NCBI GenBank assembly: GCA_025464025.1
Contig: JAODBP010000208.1
Span: 1 to 7,608 of the forward strand
Length of the DNA: 7,608 bases
Direction of reading: 5' to 3'
DNA from: Actinomycetes bacterium
Lineage (GTDB): Bacteria; Actinomycetota; Acidimicrobiia; Acidimicrobiales; CADCSY01
In this document: positions 6,723 through 7,608 of the stretch, piece by piece
How the letters are laid out: each line of letters opens with the position of its first letter
Numbering within the stretch: position 1 is the stretch's first letter
The notes under the pieces: generated by a model
The model's database searches: none
Told to the model about the DNA's origin: nothing
The model's input: only the letters and a program-made list of their open reading frames with translations
Position numbers and translations under genes: made by a program

Positions 6723-6774
6723 CGAACCGGCGACGGATTGACAAGGTTTCTGTTGTCAATCCGTCGCCAGTTCG
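6723..6774. terminator. Large central hairpin between convergent genes, possible bidirectional terminator
   Basis: The arms 6723-6744 and 6753-6774 pair at 21 of 22 positions around an 8-nt loop (GGTTTCTG). The inner 16 pairs, GGCGACGGATTGACAA with its complement, are perfect. It lies after the stop codons of two converging genes, where a terminator serving both would be expected. Neither side has a T-tract, so a classical intrinsic terminator is not shown. It also forms the core of the foldback element. Confidence 0.45.
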
Positions 6775-6890
6775 AGCGCGGGACTCGGGCGCGCCCAACT
6801 CGCCTCAGAGCGTCCTTTGCCCTTCGACCCTGACGCGAACGCCCGATGTCCATGGCGCGACGTCGCACTGACGAACGTCCTTGGGATCTA

Positions 6891-6903
6891 CGGCTAGCGG
6901 TCG
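6891..6903 (+). repeat. 13-bp direct repeat, copy 2
   Basis: An exact second copy of CGGCTAGCGGTCG, ending 2 nt before the stop codon (TCA on the plus strand) of the convergent transferase gene. The 283 bases between the two copies are the body of the foldback element. Confidence 0.7.
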
Positions 6904-6905
6904 GG

Positions 6906-7608
6906 TCAGTCCCCGTCGGCCGCGAGCGGCCGCGGGGGCAGCGGCTCCTCGACCGAGCGGGCCACCTCCTGGAGGCGGAGGTGGCGACGCTGGCTCGTCT
7001 CGTAGACGGGCACGACGGACAGCAGCGCACCGAGGCCGGCAGCGACCACGGCCAGCCAGCCCATCAGGATGAGGCCGCTGCCCCGATCGACCCTCGACAG
7101 CACGAGGGCCATGCACCCGAGGCTGCCGGCGACCATGTAGATCAGCCCGACGGCGACCGGCACCGGGACGCCGATGAACACGAGGCGGTGGCTGACGTGG
7201 TCGCGCCCACCCGAGAGCGGGCTGCGGCCGTGCAGCAGCCGGTTGACCGTCACCAGCGCGGTGTCGAAGAGCGGCACGCCCAGCAGCACGACGGGCACGG
7301 CCAGGGCGAGCGAGCGCGGCTGGTCCACGAAGTCGAGCTTGAGCACCAGCACGGAGATCGTGAAGCCCAGGAACAGCGCCCCGGCGTCGCCCATGTAGAT
7401 CTGTGCCGGGTGGAAGTTCCGCCGGAGGAAGCCGCCGGCGCACCCCACCAGCGCGACGGACAGCGTGGCGACGAGGAACTGCCCGTTGTCGGCCGCCATG
7501 ACGAACACGAACAGGGCCGCGATCGCCGCCACCCCCGCGGACAGCCCGTCCATGTTGTCGAGCAGGTTGAAGGCGTTGGTCACGCCCACGATCCACAGCA
7601 CGGTGACG
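6906..7608 (-). CDS. Polyprenyl-phosphate sugar-1-phosphate transferase (WecA/TagO/MraY family), C-terminal part
   Basis: An integral membrane enzyme that moves a sugar-1-phosphate (GlcNAc-1-P in WecA/TagO) from a UDP-sugar to undecaprenyl or decaprenyl phosphate, starting a lipid-linked glycan. The frame is open to the window edge; the GTG at 7601 is internal because the family has more N-terminal helices than remain here. Counting from that codon, visible motifs are NAFNLLDNMDGLSAG (9-23, the Asp-rich Mg2+/substrate site), RNFHPAQIYMGDAG (61-74) and GRSPLSGGRDHVSHRL (125-140), the His-containing cytoplasmic loop typical of WecA-like members. About six or seven hydrophobic segments lie between 24 and 199, then a polar Arg/Pro-rich tail. 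The DNMDGL form instead of DGMDGL is a common variant and not a defect. It converges with the carboxylase gene and is separated from it by the foldback element. With the ligase-like gene it suggests envelope glycan work nearby. Confidence 0.9.
   Translation of the reverse strand, partial: VTVLWIVGVTNAFNLLDNMDGLSAGVAAIAALFVFVMAADNGQFLVATLSVALVGCAGGFLRRNFHPAQIYMGDAGALFLGFTISVLVLKLDFVDQPRSLALAVPVVLLGVPLFDTALVTVNRLLHGRSPLSGGRDHVSHRLVFIGVPVPVAVGLIYMVAGSLGCMALVLSRVDRGSGLILMGWLAVVAAGLGALLSVVPVYETSQRRHLRLQEVARSVEEPLPPRPLAADGD

Larger units (their letters stand above)
6595..6900. repeat. Long imperfect inverted repeat, foldback or MITE-like element
   Basis: Nearly the whole gap between two convergent genes folds on itself about a centre near 6748. 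Paired blocks, in order and almost equally spaced, are: 6595-6627 with 6868-6900 (27 of 33 match, including a perfect ACGTTCGTCAG); 6675-6690 with 6803-6819 (one mismatch, one bulged T); 6699-6707 with 6788-6796 (perfect, GGGCGCGCC); and 6723-6744 with 6753-6774 (21 of 22). The stretches between blocks are diverged but similar in length, so this looks like one ancestral inverted pair rather than scattered hairpins. I see no convincing gene inside: frames open on both strands have no domain, start signal or family resemblance. The element may be a non-autonomous mobile sequence, a dispersed regulatory palindrome or a large bidirectional terminator. The structure is directly visible; its origin is inference. 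Confidence 0.75.

Noticed and set aside
6738..6766. Promoter with -35 TTGACA.
   Set aside because: No TANNNT-like -10 lies at 16-18 nt spacing on either strand, and TTGACA is explained by the hairpin arms between two gene ends.
6723..6774. Integron attC site.
   Set aside because: The needed RYYYAAC and GTTRRRY boxes are not in the right places at the arm ends, and no cassette or integrase is present.
6761..6800. tRNA fragment suggested by GTTCGAG.
   Set aside because: The flanking bases do not form a T-stem, and no acceptor or anticodon arm can be built around it.
6629..6871. Small open frame (80 codons) inside the foldback element.
   Set aside because: There is no Shine-Dalgarno sequence and no recognisable domain, and its sequence follows from the inverted-repeat arms. 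A similar frame exists on the opposite strand, as expected for a palindrome.
4811..7030. Long open frame of 739 codons on the minus strand, antisense to the carboxylase and running through the foldback element.
   Set aside because: It mirrors the codon structure of a clear carboxylase gene. Its translation is Gly/Asp/Leu/Val/Arg-rich low-complexity protein with no motif, which is typical of antisense frames in GC-rich genes.

Overview
The window is a very GC-rich, tightly packed bacterial chromosome segment. The GC content, GTG starts, few clear Shine-Dalgarno sites, and a biotin carboxylase fused to its biotin carrier domain suggest a high-GC actinobacterium, possibly Acidimicrobiia. That placement is inference from style, not a search result. 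Seven protein genes are visible, two of them cut by the window edges.

Layout. Positions 3-506 (+) hold the C-terminal part of a PLP-dependent class IV aminotransferase. It converges with a minus-strand group that reads, in order of transcription, birA (3786-2992), a small lipoprotein (2992-2537) and a large O-antigen-ligase-like membrane protein with C-terminal TPRs (2480-492). From the same point as birA, but in the opposite direction, run a SAM-dependent methyltransferase (3785-4804) and an acyl-CoA carboxylase alpha chain (4835-6601). After a 304-base gap comes the C-terminal part of a WecA/MraY-type polyprenyl-phosphate sugar-1-phosphate transferase (7608-6906, minus).

How the genes may work together. 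BirA is the enzyme that would attach biotin to the lysine in the EAMKMEN motif of the carboxylase, so the enzyme and its substrate are divergently encoded about 1 kb apart. The ligase-like protein and the polyprenyl-phosphate transferase both belong to lipid-linked envelope glycan assembly. The methyltransferase and lipoprotein have no assigned role.

The part worth most attention is the gap 6602-6905. Elsewhere the genes overlap or nearly touch. This gap is filled by a roughly 306-bp imperfect long inverted repeat (6595-6900) with a nearly perfect 22-nt-arm hairpin at its centre. It is bracketed by a perfect 13-bp direct repeat that includes the carboxylase stop codon. This looks like a foldback or MITE-like insertion between two convergent genes whose stop codons were once about 8 nt apart. 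One arm also carries a perfect 14-bp palindrome that resembles ParB/Noc-family sites. Two further compact junctions stand out: convergent genes whose two stop codons lie in one palindrome (492-506), and divergent genes whose ATG codons share CATG (3784-3787).
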